In this document: positions 16,176-23,534 of the stretch, piece after piece
How positions within the stretch are numbered: position 1 is the first letter of the stretch
Layout: each line of letters begins with the position of its first letter
Position numbers and translations under genes: made by a program
NCBI GenBank assembly: GCA_021779665.1
Contig: JAJYAG010000068.1
Location: 1-32,204, forward strand
Direction of reading: 5' to 3'
Length of the DNA: 32,204 bases
DNA from: Bacteroidota bacterium
GTDB taxonomy: Bacteria > Bacteroidota > Bacteroidia > Bacteroidales > JAAUTT01
Notes under the pieces: model-generated
Seen by the model: only the letters and a program-made list of their open reading frames with translations
What the model was told of the DNA's origin: nothing
Database searches by the model: none

Positions 16176-16211
16176 AAAAAAAGCTGAGTAGAATTCCACT
16201 CAGCTTTTTTT
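16176..16211. terminator. bidirectional intrinsic terminator
   Basis: A perfect 14-bp stem: seven A, GCTGAGT, an 8-base loop AGAATTCC, ACTCAGC, seven T. It works on both strands because the A-tract becomes a T-tract on the other. It lies 5 bases after the plus-strand methyltransferase stop and 2 bases beyond the minus-strand acyltransferase stop, so it ends both convergent units. Confidence 0.93.
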
Positions 16212-16213
16212 AA

Positions 16214-17335
16214 TTAAACTTTTAGAAATATCTTCTTTTTATACAGGAAATAAAGGAAAAGCCAACATACTGCCGTAACTAAGGTTTCGCCAAGGAAATT
16301 CTGCCATAACTCGGGCATTCTGTTTAAAACTCCTCCAAAGAAATAACTGGTTGTGCTTTCAAAGTTAATCATTCCGCCACGGGCCAGATAAATTGTTATC
16401 GGGTTTAAACCAATCACAATAAAAAAGAATGCCCACCTCTGAAATTTCCAAACATCAATAATGATATAAAAAATGGAAAGATAAACGAGGCTCCATCCCC
16501 CGGCAACCAGGACAAATGAGCTGGACCAAAGGTTTTTGTTCACGGGGAATAATGGATTCCACAACCATCCCAAAGCTATGGAAAGAATTCCGGCTGCAAG
16601 AATATATATTCCTTTTTTCATAGGAGTATAGGCTTCTTTGGGTTGTGTTAGAAATTTCCCTGTAAGAATGCCCATTATTGCTGTACCTACTGCAGGGATG
16701 GTGGAGAAAATACCTTCCGGATCATGATTTCCGCGATGAAGTCGTCCCGGGAGTAACATCCTGTCGATATAACCGGCAAGGCTGCCTTCCTGAGTCAAAA
16801 CCCCGGCACCATATCCCGGAACTGGTATCAGTTTCATCATGGCCCAATAACCTAAAAGGATAGAACCAAGCCAAATGATAAGCCCCTTTGTGTTTGTGTT
16901 TACAAAAATGATAGCTGCAAACATCCAGGCTAAACCAATCCTTCCCAAAACTGAAGCGTAACGTTGATGATCAAAATCGAACCGGAAGAGTCCGTTGTAG
17001 ACAAATCCTAGCAAAACCAGCAAAATTCCGCGGAATACAATATGCTGATAAATTTTGATTTTCGGGTCGCCTCTTTCGAGCCTCCGCGAAAGGGAAAACG
17101 GCATGGTAACACCTGCAATAAAGAGGAACAATGGGAAAATGTTATCGTAAAAACGGAAACCATTCCATTCAACATGTTCCATTTGTGTACCGAGCCAGAT
17201 TAGGAGCGACCATTGGGTTAGCTGGGCGAGAGCGTGAATAATATTCTCGCCACCCATGATCCAGAACATATCAAAACCGCGAAGAGCATCGAGTGAAACC
17301 AGTCTTTGTGGTTTCTTTTCTTCTGCCGGGTTCAT
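16214..17335 (-). CDS. NagX / HGSNAT-like integral membrane acyltransferase (DUF5009/COG4299 type)
   Basis: A 373-residue polytopic inner-membrane protein with roughly ten hydrophobic segments. It begins with the family signature RLVSLDALRGFDMFWIMGG and continues with FYDNIFPLFLFIAGVTMPFS, a His-containing loop LPGRLHRGNHDPEG near residue 200, and FSTIPAVGTAIMGILTGK. This family contains human heparan-alpha-glucosaminide N-acetyltransferase and the bacterial NagX proteins of N-acetylglucosamine utilisation loci. These are thought to acyl-transfer onto amino sugars across the membrane. It is the last gene of the six-gene operon, 1 base after the DUF1080 gene. The neighbouring NagB-like, ROK kinase and ROK repressor genes strengthen an amino-sugar role. 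Confidence 0.88.
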   Translation of the reverse strand: MNPAEEKKPQRLVSLDALRGFDMFWIMGGENIIHALAQLTQWSLLIWLGTQMEHVEWNGFRFYDNIFPLFLFIAGVTMPFSLSRRLERGDPKIKIYQHIVFRGILLVLLGFVYNGLFRFDFDHQRYASVLGRIGLAWMFAAIIFVNTNTKGLIIWLGSILLGYWAMMKLIPVPGYGAGVLTQEGSLAGYIDRMLLPGRLHRGNHDPEGIFSTIPAVGTAIMGILTGKFLTQPKEAYTPMKKGIYILAAGILSIALGWLWNPLFPVNKNLWSSSFVLVAGGWSLVYLSIFYIIIDVWKFQRWAFFFIVIGLNPITIYLARGGMINFESTTSYFFGGVLNRMPELWQNFLGETLVTAVCWLFLYFLYKKKIFLKV

Positions 17336-17336
17336 A

Positions 17337-18083
17337 TTAAAGAACTTTTATTTTAATATTCCTGAACGAATTGCTCTGTCCATGGTCCTGGATACCAATT
17401 TTGCCTGTCTTTGCAGTTCCAAAATCCGGGAAATCCTTCCATTTACCATCTTTCAGACGCTTGTTCCAGTCGTCGCTCCAAAGATCGTATTCAACAACCA
17501 TTACACCATTCAGCCAATGCTGCACGTGTGCGTTGTTTACAATAATTTTCGAGTTGTTAAATTCGCCGATAGGCTTCAAAACTTTTTTGGTGGAATCGGC
17601 AGTGTACATACCATAGCAAGCGGCGGTTTTCTGCCAATCCTCTATCTTTTCGGGGAAACCAATATCGTCGATAAGCTGATATTCGGGAGCCATAGCATAG
17701 ATCTGTGGATGTTTACCTTCTACAGCATAATAGAATAAACCGCTGTTTCCGCCAGGAGAAAGCTTCCAGTCGACACTCAACTCGAAATTTGTATATTCCT
17801 TATTTGTGACGATGTCGTTGGCATAGTCGCCTCCCTGTCCGAGAGAAATGAGCAAGCCGTCTTTAATTTCCCAACCAATAACAGAATCCTTGTTAAAGGT
17901 GTGCCAGCCATTAAAGGTTTTGCCATCCCACAGTAATTGCCACCCATCAGCAATTTCCTGAGGTGTGAGCACATTAAGAGTATCAGTAGTTACAGCATTC
18001 TCCTGTTGGGCCGTCTTGGGCTTGCAGGAGAATGTCAGCGCCAGGGCGCCGGTAAAGACCAATAATAATAGGTTTTTACGCAT
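17337..18083 (-). CDS. DUF1080 (3-keto-disaccharide hydrolase family) lipoprotein
   Basis: A 248-residue lipoprotein. The signal peptide ends LALTFSC with the lipidated Cys at residue 20. The body is a DUF1080/PF06439 concanavalin-like domain: WQLLWDGKTFNGWHTFN at its start, VIGWEIKDGLLIS, FELSVDWKLSPGGNSGLFYY near residue 105, APEYQLIDD, and the closing IGIQDHGQSNSFRNIKIK. Members cleave 3-keto-glycosides or related glucans. The protein should face the periplasm or the cell surface, upstream of the cytoplasmic kinase and isomerase-like enzymes of the same operon. No 3-dehydrogenase (GMC or Gfo/Idh type) that would make a 3-keto sugar is in the operon, so the substrate is open. Confidence 0.92.
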   Translation of the reverse strand: MRKNLLLLVFTGALALTFSCKPKTAQQENAVTTDTLNVLTPQEIADGWQLLWDGKTFNGWHTFNKDSVIGWEIKDGLLISLGQGGDYANDIVTNKEYTNFELSVDWKLSPGGNSGLFYYAVEGKHPQIYAMAPEYQLIDDIGFPEKIEDWQKTAACYGMYTADSTKKVLKPIGEFNNSKIIVNNAHVQHWLNGVMVVEYDLWSDDWNKRLKDGKWKDFPDFGTAKTGKIGIQDHGQSNSFRNIKIKVL

Positions 18084-18116
18084 AAATAGTTAGTGTTAAG
18101 TTAAATGTAATGAAGT

Positions 18117-19073
18117 CTATTGATTGATACCTTGCATTGCACAGCGGGCAGCACCGATAAATCCTGCCTTCTCACCAAGTTCGGCTTTCACAACCTTCAC
18201 CTTGGGCACATTGGCTTTGAAAACAATGTGATTTATCACTTCCATCATGGGCTCGTAAAATATTTGCCATGCATTTGCAATTCCACCGCCAATCACAATT
18301 TTGTGAACTCCGGTAAGGTTAATCATATTCGAAATTGCCACACCCATTGCTTTGGAAGCTTCCCGGAAAATTTCAACTGACAGCTGATCGCCCTGCATTG
18401 CAGCATGCGAAATGATTTGAGGAGTGATTTTATCGAGTTCGTAAGCTCTTAAAATGCTTGAGGGGTTAGAAGGTAATTTTTCAGTGGTGAGCCTTTTTAA
18501 ACCATGTTTGCTGAAATAGGCTTCCACACATCCCTTGCGTCCGCAGCTGCATTTAGGACCTTCGAAGTTGATGATCATATGACCGAATTCGCCCGAAACA
18601 TCGTTCAGCGAAAAGAGTTTACCGCCTGTGATTAAAGCTCCGCCTACTCCCGAACCGAGAGTTACCATGAACATGTCGTTACTTCCGGCTCCTGCTCCAA
18701 TCCACTGTTCGCCAAGTGCGGCCAGGTTGGCATCGTTTTCGAGAAATACCGGGAGATTTACTCTTTTTTCAAGTTCCTTGGTTATCTGGAAATTTTCCCA
18801 TCCCGGTAGATTGGAGGCTTCGAGAATTTTTCCCGATTTAACATCCAAAATTCCAGGAACACCAATTCCTACTGCAATTGCATCGTAATCGTCGGCATGG
18901 CTTTTCCTGAGTTCGTTAATGGTAACAGCTACTCTTTCCACAGCACTAATGGGTCCCTGATCAACATTTGTACTGATCACTTTTTCTTCCAAAATTTGTC
19001 CGTCGAGTGTTACGGGACCAACGTTGATTGTAGTTCCTCCCAGGTCAATTCCAAAATAAATCTGCTTCTTCAT
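18117..19073 (-). CDS. ROK-family sugar kinase
   Basis: A 318-residue cytoplasmic ATP-dependent hexose kinase of the ROK family (glucokinase, N-acetylglucosamine or N-acetylmannosamine kinase). It starts with the phosphate-binding FGIDLGGTTINVG (residues 7-19), and the catalytic Asp is in LENDANLAALGEQW near 112. It has the glycine loop VTLGSGVGGALITGG near 138, the conserved GEFGHMI His, and the zinc motif CSCGRKGCVEAYFS near 177. All key residues are present, unlike the regulator paralogue in the same operon. It starts 11 bases after the NagB-like gene. Sugar preference is not readable, but the context suggests an amino sugar. Confidence 0.93.
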   Translation of the reverse strand: MKKQIYFGIDLGGTTINVGPVTLDGQILEEKVISTNVDQGPISAVERVAVTINELRKSHADDYDAIAVGIGVPGILDVKSGKILEASNLPGWENFQITKELEKRVNLPVFLENDANLAALGEQWIGAGAGSNDMFMVTLGSGVGGALITGGKLFSLNDVSGEFGHMIINFEGPKCSCGRKGCVEAYFSKHGLKRLTTEKLPSNPSSILRAYELDKITPQIISHAAMQGDQLSVEIFREASKAMGVAISNMINLTGVHKIVIGGGIANAWQIFYEPMMEVINHIVFKANVPKVKVVKAELGEKAGFIGAARCAMQGINQ

Positions 19074-19084
19074 AAATATTTTTT

Positions 19085-21478
19085 TTATCGTGTTTCTAAT
19101 TGATCTTTAGCTTTTAATAATCTCCGAACGCTCTTAATATGATCCGAAAATTCCTTGTAGTTCATATCTTTCAGGTAAATAGCTCCATAGGCTCTTTTTA
19201 GCATAGGATTGGGGCTGTTATAAAAATAATCTTTACCCAAAAGTAATAATAATTGATTATGTTGATCTACCCAAATCTTTTGAGCTAATTCGCTAAACGT
19301 ACCATCGAGTTCGAAGCTTGGGAACGACGCCGATTTCTGGCTTGTGAAGCAGCTGACAAACATATTGTGCAACACAGCAAAAGCGTTGAGCGAAACAGGT
19401 ATTATTTTGTTCACACCGGTAGGCTCGTAACGTGACCAGATATTGCGATATCCCCAGATACGGATATTCATTTCCGGATGGTTTTCCACGTATTTGTCAA
19501 TTGCATCCGAAAGGGCAATTAAGGTTTTATAATGCGTGTCGGGTCCGCTTCCTTCAGGGTCGAGCGCAAGTGTTATAATAGATGGACGAATTCTTTCGAA
19601 CATATTCAGAATTGGCATCACATCAAGTTCAAAGTCGGGATAGGAAGGGAAGATATCGTCCGAATAGAAATGTAACCTGAGGTGAGAAACATGATCCATG
19701 CTGATTCCAAAATGCGCCCAAACCAGTTCTGCTTCAAATTCGCGCAGCCAGCCTTTTATCAGGTGTAGAATTTCAGGTTCTTTGCGGCCGGGTTCCAGAC
19801 TTACAACCATTTTCTGTAACTCTTTTACCTGAGTTTCCAGAAGTGCCAGATCCTTAATTTTCAAATGATTCATGAAAAGGCGCGCTAAACGGGTCGATTT
19901 GAAATATTGCTGAAGTTCAATATTCTGAGCGGCAATTCCATTCAGGTAACCGGTTATATCATCCTGGGCATATTTGTAATCGGCCAGTCGTCCGTGTTCC
20001 ATCAGGTTTTTCAATTTCCCTGCCGACAGTAAGCCCAAAAGGTAGCTTAAACATTCGTTAACGTAAGTATTGGTAACTGCAGTAAACCCGCTTGTGCAAT
20101 AGCAGAAATGGTTATTGTTGAATTCCGACCGCACCAAATGATGTAAAAGCGGGAAATAAGCCAGCTCAATATCGTCATGATGGGGTGCCGTATGGAAAAT
20201 TTGCTGGTTTAAGGGTATTTTAATACCGGCTTCGATTTTTTCAACAAGATTGTTATAGGTTTCTTCCGCAAGAACATCCAATGGTTTTCCGCTCAGTTCG
20301 CACGCTAGTTTCCATTCTCCTATTTCGCTGCAGGCTTTTTCCTGATCGAGCTTAGTTATTTCTATCAGCGAAATGTTCTTTATTTCGGCTCCTTTGACAA
20401 TAAGCTTTTCAATATACTCGGGAGTGTATTTCTTCTCTTTATAGAGTTTTTTTATGTTCTTGTCGCTAAGGCGCAAGCGTGTGTTAGCGCTTTTTGTAAT
20501 AAAGAAGCGGGCATTCGGGAGTTTGTGGAGACTGCTTGCGGGGTATTCCAGACTGGGTTCTTTTTGAACTGCATCGGCAACTACCTGGCTTTTCGATTCT
20601 CCGGCAGCTATAATTACAGCCACTGCCTGCGGATTGTAAGTTATTGTCTCTAAGCCCATGGTGATTACAGCTTTTTTTCTCACCACTTCAATTCCGCCTA
20701 AATCGGATGCCGCTGCAGCCTGAGTTTCGTAATTGATATTTGTTAAACGGGTATGGGAATGATGGCTGGAACCTCTCACATTAAAAGCGATGTGGCCATC
20801 GGGTCCGATACCTCCGAGGAAGAAACCAATACCTCCCAGATTGCGGATTTCGTCTTCGTATCTTCCGCAGAACTCATCAAATAATTTAATGGTTTTATGT
20901 TTTAACAGCTCCTGTTCTGTCGATGGTTTTTTTATGCGAAGGCCCAGGTCGATAATTCCGTCGGGAAATACCTTGTCAATGTCGGATATATCACCAACTA
21001 CCTTTTTCTGAGCTTCCGAAAAATGATGTGTATTGATGAGGTGCGTCTTTTTGGGATCGAAACCAAAACCTTCGATATAATATTTCTTAACAAAGAAAGT
21101 GAACGACCGCTCGTGTTCAGGTTTTATCGGGAAAAATTCGTCGAGCTGAAAAAAATGTAACGATTTAAAATCGGGTTTCAATTTACTATCAAAACCTATT
21201 TTTGCAAGCAGACCACTTTTTAATTCTTTATCCCAGTTTGCGAGATAATATTGCATCCATTTGATAAAGAATTCTGGAGTCCGGCCCGTAGGTAAAGCCA
21301 CTACTCCCCCGGGATTCAGGCTTACCCATTCCAGAAACCGGAGTGCAGTTAGTTGTCCAAGTTCAACATAATTATCTACCTGAATAACCGGGATTTTGAA
21401 AAGCGAGCTGCTTTCTTCAAAATCGTTGTTCAGAGTTTTAAAATAATCCTCTACTTTGCTACAAACATTATAATTCAT
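19085..21478 (-). CDS. NagB-like isomerase/deaminase domain fused to PIG-L deacetylase domain
   Basis: A 797-residue two-domain protein. Residues 20-340 are glucosamine-6-phosphate deaminase-like: ALPTGRTPEFFIKWM, HFFQLDEFFPI, GGIGPDGHIAFN (Asp227, His229) and VITMGLETI. Residues 425-797 are a PIG-L/LmbE deacetylase-like domain with metal ligands in HTAPHHDDIEL near 430 and SGPDTHYKTLI near 645. The two parts could remove an acyl group and then act on the amino sugar phosphate. The residue after IAFN is Val234 followed by Arg-Gly, where E. coli NagB has the catalytic Glu148 of NEP, so ordinary deaminase action is doubtful. I chose the ATG at 21478, 13 bases after the repressor stop; the upstream in-frame TTG (21502) overlaps that gene. 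Confidence 0.9.
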   Translation of the reverse strand: MNYNVCSKVEDYFKTLNNDFEESSSLFKIPVIQVDNYVELGQLTALRFLEWVSLNPGGVVALPTGRTPEFFIKWMQYYLANWDKELKSGLLAKIGFDSKLKPDFKSLHFFQLDEFFPIKPEHERSFTFFVKKYYIEGFGFDPKKTHLINTHHFSEAQKKVVGDISDIDKVFPDGIIDLGLRIKKPSTEQELLKHKTIKLFDEFCGRYEDEIRNLGGIGFFLGGIGPDGHIAFNVRGSSHHSHTRLTNINYETQAAAASDLGGIEVVRKKAVITMGLETITYNPQAVAVIIAAGESKSQVVADAVQKEPSLEYPASSLHKLPNARFFITKSANTRLRLSDKNIKKLYKEKKYTPEYIEKLIVKGAEIKNISLIEITKLDQEKACSEIGEWKLACELSGKPLDVLAEETYNNLVEKIEAGIKIPLNQQIFHTAPHHDDIELAYFPLLHHLVRSEFNNNHFCYCTSGFTAVTNTYVNECLSYLLGLLSAGKLKNLMEHGRLADYKYAQDDITGYLNGIAAQNIELQQYFKSTRLARLFMNHLKIKDLALLETQVKELQKMVVSLEPGRKEPEILHLIKGWLREFEAELVWAHFGISMDHVSHLRLHFYSDDIFPSYPDFELDVMPILNMFERIRPSIITLALDPEGSGPDTHYKTLIALSDAIDKYVENHPEMNIRIWGYRNIWSRYEPTGVNKIIPVSLNAFAVLHNMFVSCFTSQKSASFPSFELDGTFSELAQKIWVDQHNQLLLLLGKDYFYNSPNPMLKRAYGAIYLKDMNYKEFSDHIKSVRRLLKAKDQLETR

Positions 21479-21491
21479 ATGGTGTGGTGGT

Positions 21492-22649
21492 TTAATTTTC
21501 AATTAATTCGCTTAATAAAAGAGCCGTTGCTCCGGCAGCAACCGAGAATTTGCCAAATTGTGAGAACCTGATTTCGGGCATATAATATCCATGTTTCAGA
21601 TATCCGCTGGTTTTTTCGTGAGCAAATGGTATAATATATTTCCTTAGTAAGTCTTCCTGTAAGGTAATATCGCCACCCAGCACAATTAAGTCGGGATTGA
21701 TGAACCCTGCAATGCGGGCAATTTCATCGGCAATAACCTTGCAGATTTCTTCCACAATGAAAGTGGATAACTGGCATCCCTTTTTTGCCAGGTTCATTAC
21801 TTCAGAGATCTTAATGTCTTCGGGTTTTGAACTTTGAAGCAAAAGGTGGTCGCTTCCGAGTTTTTTTATTCCTTTCTCCACTATGGTTGGTATTTTGGGG
21901 AGTGGGTAGAATATTTCACCGGCCGCACCTGAAACCCCGCTGTAAAGCGTGTTGTTGATGATCAGTCCGGCACCAAGATTTTTTGCGCCCTGATTGTAAG
22001 TAATATATACAATGTTTGCGGGAAGCTTCTGGGTGGGTTCGGTATACCACTTAACATCCATGGCTCCGGCGTTTGCATCGTTCCCAATAGTGAATCTTAG
22101 CGGTAACTTGCTTTCCAGCTTGAGCTTCAGTGCAAAATTTTCGACACCCAGAGCCGCAGCATAATGTATATGCCCGTTCCTGCTGTCGACCATACCTGGT
22201 ACTGCTATACCGACTCCAATGATGTTTTCGTGCGAAATCCTGTTTTTGTCGGCGATGTAGGTAATTGCTTTTATAAGCTCCTCTATAAGGTTTTTATCCG
22301 TTATTTTGCCTGCAGGTATATGTTCGCCTTTGTCGATGAAGTTACCTTCCAGCCCAACCAGTACAATTCTAATTTTATGAACGAGAATTTCAAGACCTAT
22401 AACAAAGCCCCTGTTACTTTTTATTTTCCAGAGGGTTGGCTTTTTGCCGCCTTTGGTGGTCGATTCGCCCGTTCCGCTAATTTCAATTAAACCTTTCTCA
22501 TCCAGGTTTCTCAGGATATAAAGCACTGTGGAAGGCCTCAGGTTGGTGAGCCTTGCAAGCTCGGCACCCGAAATCTCTCTGTAAATGCGGATCAGGTTTA
22601 GAACCTGTTTGTGACTGTTTTCTGTAAGACTTAAAAGACCTGTTATCAC
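21492..22649 (-). CDS. ROK-family transcriptional repressor (NagC/XylR-like)
   Basis: A 385-residue DNA-binding regulator. Residues 10-70 form a winged helix-turn-helix (NSHKQVLNLIRIYREISGAE, LARLTNLRPSTVLYILRNL, EKGLIEISGTG). The rest is a ROK sugar-binding domain with VIGLEILVHKIRIVLVG, GVGIAVPGMVDS, TIGNDANAGAMDVKW and DLIVLGGDITLQEDL. The zinc cluster CxCGxxGC found in ROK kinases and in many regulators is absent: no cysteine lies in the region after AAGEIFYPLPKIPTI. It starts with GTG in a 4-base GTGA overlap with the HAD gene, so it is translationally coupled. It most likely controls its own operon through the 23-base palindrome at the promoter, with the pathway sugar or sugar phosphate as inducer. 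Confidence 0.93.
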   Translation of the reverse strand: MITGLLSLTENSHKQVLNLIRIYREISGAELARLTNLRPSTVLYILRNLDEKGLIEISGTGESTTKGGKKPTLWKIKSNRGFVIGLEILVHKIRIVLVGLEGNFIDKGEHIPAGKITDKNLIEELIKAITYIADKNRISHENIIGVGIAVPGMVDSRNGHIHYAAALGVENFALKLKLESKLPLRFTIGNDANAGAMDVKWYTEPTQKLPANIVYITYNQGAKNLGAGLIINNTLYSGVSGAAGEIFYPLPKIPTIVEKGIKKLGSDHLLLQSSKPEDIKISEVMNLAKKGCQLSTFIVEEICKVIADEIARIAGFINPDLIVLGGDITLQEDLLRKYIIPFAHEKTSGYLKHGYYMPEIRFSQFGKFSVAAGATALLLSELIEN

Positions 22650-23287
22650 TTTACTGATTGTTTGTTACATGAATTAATAAGGTTCAGAGTTTCCAAAGGT
22701 CCGGATAGCTTATAATCCGACGCAATGTTTCTGTTTTTTGTTCCCCATAATGCCAGGGCAAAATCAACGCCGGCGGCCGATGCACACTGAGAATCGTAAA
22801 TTGTGTCTCCTATATAAATGGATTCTTCAGGTCGGGCGGATGCCATTTCCATACATTTAAGAATAGGTTCAGGATGGGGCTTGTGGTTTTGAGTGTCGTT
22901 TGCACACACTACATGCTGAAAAAAGTGATTCAGCCCAAACGGAACAAAATCCTTCTCATATTCGTGCCGGGTTTTGGAGGTAACAATACCGGTTTTTACA
23001 TTCATTGCATGTAAACATTTTAAAACTTTTTCAATTTCAGGAAATACGCTAATGTAAGAGAAATATTCCGAGAGGTAATTATCCCATTTTGCCAGTGCCT
23101 GTTCCGGCTCGCTGACATGAAGCATTCTCAAAGCTTCTTTGCCCGGAATGCCCAGAATAAAGGTTAATTCTTCTTTAGTGTAATTGATATTTCGTTCTTC
23201 TTTCAAAAGTTTTTGTAAGGCACATAAAATGGCTTTTTCGGTGTCCATTAACGTTCCATCTATATCAAAAATTACGAAGTTGTACAT
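22646..23287 (-). CDS. HAD-superfamily phosphatase (phosphoglycolate phosphatase-like)
   Basis: A 213-residue cytoplasmic HAD hydrolase and the first gene of the six-gene operon. Motif I is FDIDGTLMDT with nucleophile Asp8 and acid/base Asp10. Motif II is GIVTSK near residue 112, and motif III is the Lys in NHKPHPEPIL. Motif IV is YIGDTIYDSQCASAAGV near 165. The alpha-helical cap of the C1 type lies between motifs I and II, as in Gph, PpaX and beta-phosphoglucomutase relatives. Its place ahead of a repressor and amino-sugar enzymes suggests it acts on a sugar phosphate, perhaps as a release valve for a toxic intermediate; that is inference. The start is about 22 bases from the predicted transcription start. 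Confidence 0.9.
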   Translation of the reverse strand: MYNFVIFDIDGTLMDTEKAILCALQKLLKEERNINYTKEELTFILGIPGKEALRMLHVSEPEQALAKWDNYLSEYFSYISVFPEIEKVLKCLHAMNVKTGIVTSKTRHEYEKDFVPFGLNHFFQHVVCANDTQNHKPHPEPILKCMEMASARPEESIYIGDTIYDSQCASAAGVDFALALWGTKNRNIASDYKLSGPLETLNLINSCNKQSVK

Positions 23288-23294
23288 TTTGTAA

Positions 23295-23317
23295 GTTTAT
23301 TCAATGAATGAACAAAC
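23295..23317 (-). promoter_or_regulatory. 23-bp near-palindrome, probable operator of the amino-sugar operon
   Basis: On the minus strand the site reads GTTTGTTCATTC plus ATTGAATAAAC. Counted around its centre, 9 of 11 base pairs are complementary (GTTT.TTCA.T / A.TGAA.AAAC). It shares one base with the -7 box, spans the predicted transcription start and ends 7 bases before the HAD start codon. A dimeric repressor bound here would block transcription. The ROK repressor encoded second in the operon is the obvious candidate. Confidence 0.55.
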
Positions 23318-23347
23318 AAATATAAATTCTATTTCGGATATTGTCAA
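23317..23347 (-). promoter_or_regulatory. promoter of the six-gene operon (TTG-N20-TATATTTG)
   Basis: On the minus strand an exact -7 TATATTTG (23317-23324) is preceded by TTG (23345-23347, within AATTGAC) with 20 bases between, fitting the Bacteroidetes sigma pattern. Transcription would start near 23310, some 22 bases before the first ATG. Confidence 0.62.
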
Positions 23348-23369
23348 TTTTAGGTGGGATTTTTTTTAA

Positions 23370-23399
23370 TTGATTAGAAAAATAAAATAACTATTTTTA
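23370..23399 (+). promoter_or_regulatory. weak promoter candidate for the OmpA-family gene
   Basis: TTG (23370-23372) and TATTTTTA (23392-23399) lie 19 bases apart in the divergent gap. The -7 box has A in place of the final G, and the implied leader of about 130 bases is long, so confidence is low. No other convincing box is seen nearer the ATG. Confidence 0.25.
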
Positions 23400-23534
23400 C
23401 GCTTTAAATGCAGTATTGCTCATTGTTAAAGTGTTAACAAACTTAAAGTTAATCTTTCATTTTAAATGTATGGATTAATAAGTTGTTTTCCACTTAAAAT
23501 GTTAATATAGAATAGTATAACCAAAAATTTACCA

